A DNA stretch of 64,000 nt, from contig NZ_JBDJAW010000005.1 in the NCBI RefSeq assembly GCF_039649665.1, forward strand, positions 1 to 64,000, in the 5' to 3' direction. The stretch's first letter is position 1, and every line of letters starts with the position of its first letter. Under the pieces are notes generated by a model. The model was not told the origin of the DNA. It saw only the letters and a list, made by a program, of their open reading frames with translations, and searched no databases. This DNA is from Microbispora sp. ZYX-F-249. GTDB lineage: Bacteria; Actinomycetota; Actinomycetes; Streptosporangiales; Streptosporangiaceae. Below are positions 52,112 through 60,173 of the stretch, in pieces. A program made the translations under genes and the position numbers.

Positions 52112-52351
52112 TCAGTTCGCGGCCGGGCCGTAGTTCGGCAGCTTGTTCAGTTTGTGCTTCTGGTTGAGGATCTCCGGGATGTAGACCTTCTCGTCCCACT
52201 GCTCCTGCGCGACCGGCTCCAGGATGATCGACACCGAGCCCTCCTCGCAGCCGAAGGCGCTCGTCATCGCCTTGGTCACGGCCGAAACCAGGTCGGAGTG
52301 CTGCTGCTCGGTGAGGGGGACGGGGAAGTGCTTGATGCTGACGTGCGGCAT
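52112..52351 (-). CDS. Tautomerase (4-OT family), possible internally started gene
   Basis: 79 residues beginning 'MPHVSIKHFPVPLTEQQHSD', with Pro right after Met, as needed for the N-terminal proline base of tautomerases. Its ATG 52351 has a perfect AAGGAG 6 nt upstream (CTCCTT at 52358-52363 on the plus strand), though the frame is continuous with the NRPS. Free tautomerase can therefore be made by internal initiation, while read-through gives a fused domain whose proline is not N-terminal. Confidence 0.7.
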   Translation of the reverse strand: MPHVSIKHFPVPLTEQQHSDLVSAVTKAMTSAFGCEEGSVSIILEPVAQEQWDEKVYIPEILNQKHKLNKLPNYGPAAN

Positions 52352-55300
52352 GTTGATCTCCTTACGGTCGGTCCCGAGACGATCCCCGATGGCTCCGGCC
52401 AGCTCGTCGATGTCCGGCTCCCTGAGCAGGCCGTAGTGATCGGCTTCCAGGTCGACGACGACCGGGGGCGTCGCCGAGTAGCCGCTGCTGTTCTCCAGGA
52501 ACGAGTAGTCGTCGCCCCTGGCCTTGAAGATGGTGATCGGCGCGTCGATCCGGCGCCGGGCCAGCTCGCGGAAGGTGTAATCGAACTCGAAGGTCTCGCC
52601 CACCACGCGCATGATCCGGCGCACCAGGTCGATGTCCAGGTCGGGGAAGTTGCGGTGGACGAAGGCCGCGAAGCTCTCCTCGTCCACGGCCTCGGCCAGG
52701 CACCGCTCCAGCAGCGGCCCGGTGATCGTGCCCGCGAAGACCGAGAACAGGATCGTCACGTACGCCTCGTTGCCGAAGCCGGCCTCGCGCTCGTGCCCGG
52801 GCGCGGCCGCGGAGCGGACCTTCGGCGATCCCGGCGCGATCAGGAACAGGTGCTCCACCCGCTCGCCGGCCTGCTCCAGCTGGTAGGCGGCCTCGAACGC
52901 GACGCGCGCGCCGAAGGAGTATCCCCACAGCGTGTACGGCCCGGACGGCTGCACCCGCCGGATGGCCTTGACGTCCTCGGCCGCCATCTCGCCGATGGTC
53001 GCGTACGGGACCTCCTCGGGGTTGATCCCGTACGCCTGGACGCCGTAGAAGGGCCGGGCAGCGCCCATCCTGGCGGCCAGCGTGCGCAGGTTCATCGTGT
53101 AGCCGCCGAGGCCGGGCCAGCAGTAGACGGGCCGGCCCGCGCCCTCCCGCTGCAGCGGCACCAGCCGGGAGCACGCCTCGGCGTCGCGTCCGTCGACCCG
53201 CCTGGCGAGCTTCTCGATCGTGGGGCACTCGAACAGCACCTGGAGGGGCAGCGAGCCGCAGAACTCCCGGTTGATCTTGTTGATCAGCCCGACGGCGATG
53301 AGCGAGTTCCCGCCGGAGGCGAAGAAGTCGTCCTCCACCGAGACGGTCTCCCGCTTCATCGCCTTCTTCCACAGGTCGGCGATCCGGCGTTCCGTCATGG
53401 TCCGCGGCGCGACGTACGGCCGGTCGTCGTTGTCCGCGTTCGTCGCCTCGGACCCGGCCAGCGCCTTGACGTCGATCTTGCCGTTCGCCGTGAACGGGAG
53501 CCGGTCCAGCACGACGACCTTGTTCGGGATCATGTAGTCCGGCAGGAAATTGATCAGGTCGTCCCTGATCATCTCCGCCGGTCCCTTCATGTGGACCAGG
53601 TCCTCCTTCATCCCCTCGCTCAACCGCTGCTCGTCGCTCACGCGGCCGCCGATGAAGAAGTAGGACGGGCCGGTGGGCCGGCCGGCCGAGCGCAGGATGC
53701 CGTCGATCCGGCGCGCCGAGGGCAGGTCGTCGCCGGACTTCGAGCTGTATCCGGACGACATGAACCCGATGTTGACGTCGTTCATCGACAGGTGCTGCAG
53801 CGTGCGGCCCAGGTCGATGTAGCGCAGCCAGTCCTCGTCGTTCCTGCTGACCGCCGAGACGCCGATGGAGGCCCGGTCGTAGACCTGCTGGTTGATCGCG
53901 ATGACCTGCTTCTTGAGGATGAGCTCGTCGGAGATCAGGCGGAGCCGCCCGTTCTCGTAGGCGTACTGGCCCGCCCGCAGGTCGGGGACCCGGCCGGGAT
54001 GCGCCTGGACGTAGAGGTCGACCTCGTCCGGGCGCGGCCCCGCGTACGGGACCAGCTCGAACGTGCCGAGGTAGTGGTCCTCGTCGGCGCAGTCCAGGTG
54101 GTCCTTCGTGGCCGGCGCGTACTCCAGGGCCCTGATGTCGAGGCCGTGCCCGGGCAGCACCTCCTCGAACAGGCCGACCATGTGGCCGGTCTCGATCTCC
54201 AGGACCTCGCGGATGTTGTTCTTGTAGACCGGTTCTATCGCCCGCTTCTTGCCGACGAAGTGCACCTTCACCCGGGGCTCCGGCCCCGCGGCGGCCGGCC
54301 CGATCAGGACGAGCCGGTGGTGCACCGGATGGTGGTAGTAGTAGCCCGGCCGCAGGCCGTCCATCCCGGTGATCTCGAGGTAGAGCTGGGTCGCGTACAA
54401 CGCCCCGGGCGAGGCGTACGCGTACTTCGGCAGCAGGCGCTCCTCGCTGATGTGCTGGCCGAAGTGCCGCAGGATCTCGCCGAGCTCCGCCAGGCCGAGG
54501 GTGTCCAGGCCGCGGGGGTCCGCGCCCTCGGCCCGCCTGGACAGCAGCTTCAGGATGTCGCCCCGGCCGACCTCCCCGCCCTCGTAGAACCGGTAGGTCT
54601 TGCGGGCGAAGGCCAGCGCGCGCTGCCGCGCGGTCGCCTGCCCGCCCGGCAGGTCGACGACCGGCCTGCCGTCGAGCTCCGCGGCGTCCCTGACTCCGGG
54701 GTTGGACAGCTGCGCCCTGACCTGGAGCCTGCTCGCCTTGGACTGGTGGTGGGCGCCGTGGTTGCCCTGGTCCATCAGCGCCGCTTCCTTGGGATTAAGC
54801 TCGACGCAGGCGATCAGGTTCTGGAATCCGGTGCGCGGGTCGTCCTTGACGATGACCGCGGCGTGCTTGACCCAGTCGTGGGTCTCGATCGCCAGCTTGA
54901 TCTCGTCCAGCTCGACCCGGAACCCCCGCAGCTTGATCTGGTTGTCCGCGCGGCCGACGAACTGGACGGTGCCGTCGGCGTTCCAGTACGCGAGGTCGCC
55001 GGTCCTGAACAACCTGCCCTCGCCGAACGGGTTGTGCACGAACCGCTCCGCGGTCAGCTCGGGCCGGTGCAGGTAGCCGCGGGCGACCTGGACGCCGCCG
55101 ATGAACAGCTCGCCGATCTCGCCGACGGCCACCGGCGACCCGCCCAGGTCGAGGATGTGATAGTCGGTGTGGTCGACCGGCGCGCCGATAGAGATCGCGT
55201 GCGGGCCCTCGCCGACGGCCGCCCGGTCCACCGTGTACGCCGAGGAGTTGATCGTGCATTCGGTGGGGCCGTACAGGTTGACCAGCTCGCACCCGGGCAG

Positions 55301-56197
55301 GGTGTCGAAAAAGCCGGTCGCCAGCGTCTTGGACAGGACCTCGCCGCCGGTGAAGACCTGCGTCAGCGACGTGCAGCCGTGCAGTTCCTCGGTGTCCACG
55401 AGCGCCGTCAGCAGCGTCGGGACGCATTGCAGCGTGGTGACCTCGTGCGTCCTGATGACGTCGATCAGCCGCTCGGCGTCCCGGTAGACGCCCGGCGGGC
55501 CCACGACGACCACCGCGCCGCAGACCGGCGCGAGGATCTCCCACTGCGCCGCGTCGAAGCTCATCGGCGTCTTCTGCAGAACCGTCCTGCCGTGGCCGAT
55601 CCCGTAGCCCGCCCGCAGCCACCGCATCTGGCTGACGATGCTGCGGTGCTCGATCATCACCCCTTTCGGCTTGCCGGTGCTGCCGGAGGTGTAGATGACG
55701 TACGCGAGGTTGCCCGGCCGCAGGCCCGGGTGACGGTCGCCTCCGGGCGAGCCCGCGGCCCCCGCCGCGTCCTTCAGAGTGACGATTCTCGTCCCGGCGG
55801 GCGCCAGCTCGGTCAGCCTCGCCACGAGCTCGTCCTGAGTGACGACGACCCGCACGCCGGCGTCCTCGATCATGTAGCGGAGGCGCTCTTCCGGATATTC
55901 GGGGGACAGCGGGAGGTAGGCGCCGCCGGCCCGCAGGATGCCCCACACCCCGACCATCAGGTCGATCGACGGCTCGACGAACAGCCCCACGCATTCGTCG
56001 AGGTCCACGCCGAGCTCCCGCAGGTGCCCGCCGAGATCCGCGCCGCCCTCCGCGAGCTCGCGGAAGGTGAGCCGCCGGTCGCCGCAGACGACCGCTGTGT
56101 CGTCCGGGCGCGTCCGGGCCTGTGCGTCGAGCAGATCGGGAAGACAGACGTCCTCGGGTGATTCCCGCCTCGCCTCAGTGACTGGAGTGGTGGTCAT
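52112..56197 (-). CDS. Indigoidine-type NRPS (A-Ox-T-TE) with C-terminal tautomerase domain
   Basis: 1361 residues. The first 1282 match BpsA/IndC in order and length: A domain (A3 'YTSGSTGKPKGV' 169-180; A8 about 425-433), an FMN oxidase domain inserted at about 480-870 ('KTYRFYEGGEVGRGDILKLL'), the end of A ('LPFTANGKIDVKAL', A10), T domain with Ser965 ('FASGGNSLIAVG') and TE with Ser1094 ('GYSFGARVAF') and His1254. These enzymes cyclise and oxidise two L-Gln to indigoidine. Residues 1283-1361 are a 4-oxalocrotonate-tautomerase-like domain in frame with no stop between. ATG 56197 follows GGGGGAGG. Confidence 0.9.
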   Translation of the reverse strand: MTTTPVTEARRESPEDVCLPDLLDAQARTRPDDTAVVCGDRRLTFRELAEGGADLGGHLRELGVDLDECVGLFVEPSIDLMVGVWGILRAGGAYLPLSPEYPEERLRYMIEDAGVRVVVTQDELVARLTELAPAGTRIVTLKDAAGAAGSPGGDRHPGLRPGNLAYVIYTSGSTGKPKGVMIEHRSIVSQMRWLRAGYGIGHGRTVLQKTPMSFDAAQWEILAPVCGAVVVVGPPGVYRDAERLIDVIRTHEVTTLQCVPTLLTALVDTEELHGCTSLTQVFTGGEVLSKTLATGFFDTLPGCELVNLYGPTECTINSSAYTVDRAAVGEGPHAISIGAPVDHTDYHILDLGGSPVAVGEIGELFIGGVQVARGYLHRPELTAERFVHNPFGEGRLFRTGDLAYWNADGTVQFVGRADNQIKLRGFRVELDEIKLAIETHDWVKHAAVIVKDDPRTGFQNLIACVELNPKEAALMDQGNHGAHHQSKASRLQVRAQLSNPGVRDAAELDGRPVVDLPGGQATARQRALAFARKTYRFYEGGEVGRGDILKLLSRRAEGADPRGLDTLGLAELGEILRHFGQHISEERLLPKYAYASPGALYATQLYLEITGMDGLRPGYYYHHPVHHRLVLIGPAAAGPEPRVKVHFVGKKRAIEPVYKNNIREVLEIETGHMVGLFEEVLPGHGLDIRALEYAPATKDHLDCADEDHYLGTFELVPYAGPRPDEVDLYVQAHPGRVPDLRAGQYAYENGRLRLISDELILKKQVIAINQQVYDRASIGVSAVSRNDEDWLRYIDLGRTLQHLSMNDVNIGFMSSGYSSKSGDDLPSARRIDGILRSAGRPTGPSYFFIGGRVSDEQRLSEGMKEDLVHMKGPAEMIRDDLINFLPDYMIPNKVVVLDRLPFTANGKIDVKALAGSEATNADNDDRPYVAPRTMTERRIADLWKKAMKRETVSVEDDFFASGGNSLIAVGLINKINREFCGSLPLQVLFECPTIEKLARRVDGRDAEACSRLVPLQREGAGRPVYCWPGLGGYTMNLRTLAARMGAARPFYGVQAYGINPEEVPYATIGEMAAEDVKAIRRVQPSGPYTLWGYSFGARVAFEAAYQLEQAGERVEHLFLIAPGSPKVRSAAAPGHEREAGFGNEAYVTILFSVFAGTITGPLLERCLAEAVDEESFAAFVHRNFPDLDIDLVRRIMRVVGETFEFDYTFRELARRRIDAPITIFKARGDDYSFLENSSGYSATPPVVVDLEADHYGLLREPDIDELAGAIGDRLGTDRKEINMPHVSIKHFPVPLTEQQHSDLVSAVTKAMTSAFGCEEGSVSIILEPVAQEQWDEKVYIPEILNQKHKLNKLPNYGPAAN

Positions 56198-56400
56198 TTC
56201 CTCCCCCTGCGATGAGCGGACAAGAGTTGGTGGGAAGCCGCGGCCCTCGGCGCCGTCGCGGCCCCGGCCGCGCCCGGCGCGGCCGGGGGCCGGACGACCG
56301 GCGCGATGATGGGCCGGATGAGCGGCGCGGCGGTGGGCCGGACGACCGGCGCGGCGGTGGGCCGGACGACCGGCAGCGCGACGCCGGCCGCGCCGATCAC
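56194..56400 (-). CDS. Short Pro/Ala-rich ORF between upp and the NRPS gene
   Basis: 68 codons from GTG 56400, its TGA overlapping the NRPS ATG as ATGA. The product contains repeated 'VVRPTAAP' octapeptides from the 24-bp DNA repeat. It could be a small coupled gene, a leader that tunes NRPS translation, or chance coding in a repeat. No family recognised and no ribosome-binding site certain. Confidence 0.35.
   Translation of the reverse strand: MIGAAGVALPVVRPTAAPVVRPTAAPLIRPIIAPVVRPPAAPGAAGAATAPRAAASHQLLSAHRRGRK
56291..56378. repeat. 24-bp imperfect tandem repeat
   Basis: Units at 56291, 56315 and 56339 (CGGACGACCGGCGCGGCGGT plus GGGC and variants) and a partial fourth at 56363. The period of 24 keeps the reading frame, giving the repeated octapeptide of the short ORF. 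Confidence 0.8.
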
Positions 56401-56413
56401 GCGGCGCCGGCGT

Positions 56414-57121
56414 TCATCGTGTGACGTCGGTGCCGAAGTACCGGTCGCCGAAGTCGCCGATGCCGGGAATCATGTAGGCGTTCTCGTTCAGCCGTTCCTC
56501 GATGGCCGACGTCACGATCCGCAGGTTCGGGTGGCGCGCGTGGACCGCGTCGATGCCCTCCGGCGCGGACAGCAGGGTGACGAAGACGATGTCGTCCACC
56601 GCGACCCCGTGGCCGAGCAGCACCTCGACGGCGGCCAGCGCGGTCCCGCCGGTGGCCAGCATCGGGTCCAGCAGCAGCACGCTCCGCCGGTCGATGTCCG
56701 CGGGCAGCGCGGAGTAGTACAGCCGCGGCAGTTTCGTCACCTTGTCCCGCTGGATCAGGATCTTGCCGATCCGCACTCCCGGCGACATCACCCGCAGCTC
56801 GTGCTCCATGCTCTCGCCGGCGCGCAGGACGGACACCCCGCAGATCCCCGTGGCCGGCCGCAGGCCGTGGTAGGTGCGCCCCACCGGGGTCTGCACGTCG
56901 AACGGCTCGTACGGCAGGAGGTCCAGGGCCGTCTCGATGAGCCGGCGGATGATCCGGCCCGACGTGGTGACGAAGCGCTCCGGGTCGGCGTGCCGGTCCC
57001 GGATGATCGTGTGCAGCGCCCGGAGCTGCCTGGTCTGCGGCAGCAGATGCACGGTGTCGAGCGCCGGCCCGGTCTTGGTCGCTGTCGTGGTCACTGTCGT
57101 GATCGCTGTCGTGATCGTCAC
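56414..57121 (-). CDS. upp: Uracil phosphoribosyltransferase
   Basis: Converts uracil and PRPP to UMP. 235 residues: a Thr-rich N-terminal tail ('TITTAITTVTTTATKT'), then a type I PRTase with the PRPP loop 'LLLDPMLATGGTALAAVEVL', 'GVSVLRAGESMEHELR' and the C-terminal 'IPGIGDFGDRYFGT'. GTG 57121 overlaps the stop of the TrpF-like gene (GTGA). Within a pathway that makes C-nucleosides it could recycle the base or act as a protection step; a second housekeeping upp is not visible here. Confidence 0.93.
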   Translation of the reverse strand: MTITTAITTVTTTATKTGPALDTVHLLPQTRQLRALHTIIRDRHADPERFVTTSGRIIRRLIETALDLLPYEPFDVQTPVGRTYHGLRPATGICGVSVLRAGESMEHELRVMSPGVRIGKILIQRDKVTKLPRLYYSALPADIDRRSVLLLDPMLATGGTALAAVEVLLGHGVAVDDIVFVTLLSAPEGIDAVHARHPNLRIVTSAIEERLNENAYMIPGIGDFGDRYFGTDVTR

Positions 57122-57810
57122 GCCTTCTCACCCGCCTGCAGCTCGGCGAAGGCCCTGCGGGCCTCGTCGACGAACTTGCGCACCTTCAGCCGGTCCTTCC
57201 GGCGGGTGACCGGGTCCTCCAGGCCGGTGTGCGCGTCGACGGCGGCCGGGCGGACCTCGGCGATCGCGGCCGCGACGTTGTCCGGGTTGAGCCCGCCGGC
57301 GAGCATCAGCGGCTTGGGCGAGATCCGGACCAGCTCCGCGCTGATCGACCAGTCGTGCAGCAGACCGGTGGCGCCCTTGGCACCGGTGGCCGGGTTGAAG
57401 GTGTCGGTGATGAACATGTCGACCCACTCGGCCGCCTCGTCCACGATCGTGGCCAGCTCGTCGAGGTTGTCCTGCTTGACCACGAGGCTCTTGAGCACGT
57501 ACAGGTCGGGGGCGATGCGCCGCAGCTTCCGCAGTTCCTCGCCCGTCACGTCGCCGTGCAGCTGGATCGCGGTGACGCCGAGCTCCGCGCAGAAGGTCTT
57601 GATCTCCTCGGCGTCGGTCAGGTAGGTGATCACGACACCCCTGTGCTCCGGCTGGATCTCCTTGACGATCGCCGCGGCGTCCGCTTCGGACAGGTCCTCG
57701 TTCTTCGCCGGCAGCCGCAGGGCGAAGCCGAGCCAGTCCGCGCCCTCCTCGCGGATCAGGTCCGCCTCGGCCTGGTCGATGACACCGGCCACCTGAATAA
57801 GTCCCTGCAT
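57118..57810 (-). CDS. TrpF-like TIM-barrel protein (phosphoribosylanthranilate isomerase family)
   Basis: 230 residues resembling TrpF: 'ADWLGFALRL', 'GVTAIQLHGDVTGEELRKL', 'MFITDTFNPATGAKGATG' (general-acid Asp position) and 'LMLAGGLNPDNVAAAI' (phosphate loop). The catalytic Cys of the N-terminal 'KxCG' motif is absent: the sequence reads 'IQVAGVID', so the ordinary Amadori rearrangement is unlikely. A pathway role on a ribosyl intermediate is possible. ATG 57810 follows AAAGGCGGG; first gene of the coupled operon with upp. Confidence 0.75.
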   Translation of the reverse strand: MQGLIQVAGVIDQAEADLIREEGADWLGFALRLPAKNEDLSEADAAAIVKEIQPEHRGVVITYLTDAEEIKTFCAELGVTAIQLHGDVTGEELRKLRRIAPDLYVLKSLVVKQDNLDELATIVDEAAEWVDMFITDTFNPATGAKGATGLLHDWSISAELVRISPKPLMLAGGLNPDNVAAAIAEVRPAAVDAHTGLEDPVTRRKDRLKVRKFVDEARRAFAELQAGEKA

Positions 57811-58347
57811 GTTGACCCGCCTTTCGAACCGGCCTCAGCGGCCTCGGTCGGAAACGAATTGCAATCGGCCATGAAACGATGGCATTGAGCTGCCCGCGAC
57901 AGTTCGGCCTTTTCGCACCGGAATCAGCAGCGGCACGAATATTCTGGCCTGGCGAGGCATATTCAGAATTGGCCGCGGCGCGCTTTTCTCACAACCCCTA
58001 GCAGCCCCACATGCATGCCAGGACGATCCGGGACACCTGCGGACTTTTCGGGTGCCCCAGAGCCGGCCGGGAAAATACGGCGGGCAACCCCATTCGACCC
58101 CTATCGGTGGGCGGCTCGCCCCGAATCGTGCACGGCTCTCGTTGACCCGGCGGAAAACGCGGAACTAGCCTCCGTTTCGGAGTGCCTCGAGCACGCGCGA
58201 GAAACGGCGGTGGTGATAATGCGCCACGGACAATCGCTCTCCCCGGATCATCCGCCGGCGCGGCTCCCCGCCCTCCGGCGCGCGATCGCCGGATCGCGCG
58301 CCCGTCCACGCCGCCGGGGCGCCGTCACCGGCCCCTCTGGCCAATCG
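57811..58347. other. Divergent regulatory region of the nucleoside-pathway genes
   Basis: About 540 bases between the TrpF-like gene (minus) and the MFS exporter (plus). The left 200 bases are relatively AT-rich and probably carry the operon promoter. No credible gene. The right edge runs into two palindromes at 58348-58380. Confidence 0.5.
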
Positions 58348-58380
58348 CTTAGCGCTAAGATAAAGTCTCTTAGTGCTAAG
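58348..58380 (+). promoter_or_regulatory. Two palindromic operators before the exporter
   Basis: CTTAGCGCTAAG (58348-58359, perfect) and CTTAGTGCTAAG (58369-58380, one central mismatch pair), centre to centre 21 bp, i.e. two helical turns. A TAAGAT box (58356-58361) lies between them. They resemble operators of MarR- or TetR-type repressors; the MarR gene at 59642 is the nearest candidate. Confidence 0.65.
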
Positions 58381-58454
58381 CGAAGTTGCCCAGCCGACGC
58401 ACGAACGTCCGCTCTCCCCTGCCCGGACCGGGCCACGCGCACAGGAGGAACCAG

Positions 58455-59645
58455 ATGACCGTCATCGAGTCCGTCTCCACGGAAGCCGGCAGACCGGATC
58501 GCGTGCCCATCAAGAACTGGCTCGCGGTGATCGCCGTCGCGCTGGGGACCTTCCTGGTGGTGACCGTCGAGAACCTGCCGATGGGCCTGCTCACGGCCAT
58601 CGGCGGCGGGCTGAACGTCACCGACGGCGAAGTCGGTCTCATGGTGACCGTGTCCGGTCTGGTCGCCGCCGTCACCGCCCCGCTGCTGCCCGTGGCGATC
58701 CGGGGGCTGGACCGGCGGGTGGTCCTGCTCGGCCTGATCCTGCTGGCGCTGGTGGCCAACGTCGTGTCCGCGCTGACTCCCACGTACGCCGTGCTCATGG
58801 TGGCGCGGCTGTTCGTGGGCGTCAGCATCGGCGGGTTCTGGGCGCTCGCGGCGGGCCTCGGCGTCCGCCTGGTCCCCGGGGCGCACGTCGCCAGGGCCAC
58901 TTCGCTGATCTTCTTCGGCGCCATGGCCGCCAACGTCCTCGGCGTCCCCGCGGGCACGCTCGTCGGCGAGCTCACCGGCTGGCGCGTCGCGTTCGGCGCG
59001 GTCGCCGTGGTCGCGCTCCTGCTGATGATCGCGCTGGCCGTGCTGCTGCCGCGGATGCCGGCGACCGAGCCGGTCCGGCTGCGCACGCTGGGCGAGCAGC
59101 TGCGCACGCCCGCCGTCCGGATCGGCGTCATCGCCACGTTCCTGCTGGTGTCCGGGCACTACGGCGCCTTCACGTTCGTCAGCCCGATCCTGCAGGACGT
59201 CTCCGGAGTGGGCGCGGCGTTCGTCGGCCCGCTGCTGCTGGCGTACGGCGTGGCCGGGATGGCCGGCAACCTCATCGCCGGCTCCTGGGCGGGCCGCAAC
59301 GTCCGCGGCACGATCGTCGTGGTCAGCGTCGCGCTCGCGGTCATCCTGGCGGCGTTCCCGTTCCTCGGCGGCAACGCGGTCACCGGGTCGATCCTGTTGA
59401 TCGCGTGGGGTTTCGCGTTCGGCGGCCTGCCGGTGAGCGTGCAGACCTGGATCATCAAGGCGGCGCCGCAGGGCGTCGAGGCCGCCACCGGGCTCAACAC
59501 CTGCATGTTCAACCTGGCGATCGCGCTGGGAGCGCTCTTCGCCAGCCTCATCGTCGGGGCGGTCGCCGTGACCGGCGTGCTGTGGGTCGCCGCGGGGCTC
59601 GTGGTCCTGACGTCGCTCGTGGTGTCGGGCGCCAAGCGGGTCTAG
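58455..59645 (+). CDS. MFS exporter, NepI-like (nucleoside efflux)
   Basis: 396 residues with 12 helices. The segment 'VARLFVGVSIGGFWALAAGL' then 'GVRLVPGAHVARATSLIFFG' is strikingly like the Escherichia coli purine-nucleoside exporter NepI, so export of a nucleoside product is plausible. ATG 58455 follows AGGAGGAACC. Preceded by twin palindromes, divergent from the TrpF/upp/NRPS/psuG operon. Overlaps the convergent marR by 4 bp. Confidence 0.85.
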   Translation: MTVIESVSTEAGRPDRVPIKNWLAVIAVALGTFLVVTVENLPMGLLTAIGGGLNVTDGEVGLMVTVSGLVAAVTAPLLPVAIRGLDRRVVLLGLILLALVANVVSALTPTYAVLMVARLFVGVSIGGFWALAAGLGVRLVPGAHVARATSLIFFGAMAANVLGVPAGTLVGELTGWRVAFGAVAVVALLLMIALAVLLPRMPATEPVRLRTLGEQLRTPAVRIGVIATFLLVSGHYGAFTFVSPILQDVSGVGAAFVGPLLLAYGVAGMAGNLIAGSWAGRNVRGTIVVVSVALAVILAAFPFLGGNAVTGSILLIAWGFAFGGLPVSVQTWIIKAAPQGVEAATGLNTCMFNLAIALGALFASLIVGAVAVTGVLWVAAGLVVLTSLVVSGAKRV

Positions 59646-60121
59646 TCGCCCAGCGACACCAGCAGTTGCCTGAGGGTCTCGGCCAGGTTCTCCCGCTGGG
59701 CGGGGGTGAGCCCGGCGAGCAGGCGCCGTTCGGTGTCCACGTGGTCGGGCAGGGCGCGGTCGATGAGCTCGCGGCCCGCCTCGGTCAGATCGACGTGGAC
59801 ACCGCGGCCGTCGACGTCGCTGGGCGTCCGGGTCACCAGGCCCCGCGCCTCCAGCCGGTCGAGGCGCTGGGTGACCGCCCCGGAAGTGATCATCGCCGAG
59901 CGCATCAGCTCGGCCGGGGCCTGCCGGCCGCCACGGCGGAGGGTGGCCAGGACGTCGAACGACGAGGGGTCCAGGTCGTGCTCGGCGAACGTACGGCGCA
60001 GCTCGTTGTTGACGAGCTGGGTCAGCCGCGACAGCCGGCCGAAGACCGCCATCGGAGACACGTCCAGGTCGGGGCGGGCATGGGCCCACTGCTGCAGAAC
60101 GTGGTCCACATGATCGGGCAC
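59642..60121 (-). CDS. MarR-family transcriptional regulator
   Basis: 159 residues: winged helix 'DPSSFDVLATLRRGGRQAPA', recognition region 'RSAMITSGAVTQRLDRLEA' and wing 'RTPSDVDGRGVHVDLTEAG'. GTG 60121 has TAACCT 6 nt upstream on the minus strand, suggesting a leaderless message overlapped by an inverted repeat (60129-60147). Divergent from the NAD(P)-binding gene and convergent with the NepI-like exporter. Probably controls one or both neighbours. Confidence 0.9.
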   Translation of the reverse strand: MPDHVDHVLQQWAHARPDLDVSPMAVFGRLSRLTQLVNNELRRTFAEHDLDPSSFDVLATLRRGGRQAPAELMRSAMITSGAVTQRLDRLEARGLVTRTPSDVDGRGVHVDLTEAGRELIDRALPDHVDTERRLLAGLTPAQRENLAETLRQLLVSLGD

Positions 60122-60128
60122 ATCGCAA

Positions 60129-60147
60129 GGTTACCGCCACGGCAACC
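60129..60147. promoter_or_regulatory. Probable MarR operator
   Basis: GGTTACCG and CGGCAACC around a 3-bp centre (GGTTACCGCCACGGCAACC), one mismatch, between marR and the divergent gene at 60174 and over the marR -10 box. The sequence differs from the CTTAG palindromes at 58348. Confidence 0.5.
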
Positions 60148-60173
60148 ACCCGGATCGAGAGGGAGTGACAGGC

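Noticed and set aside
49103-56161. Very long plus-strand open frame (over 2300 codons)
   Set aside because: It is antisense to the beta-helix enzyme, psuG and the NRPS. It is rich in Arg, Asp, Gly and Val with no domain, typical of the GC-rich complementary frame.
58015-58458. Plus-strand ORF of about 147 codons in the divergent regulatory region
   Set aside because: No ribosome-binding site or domain, and it runs over the operator palindromes.
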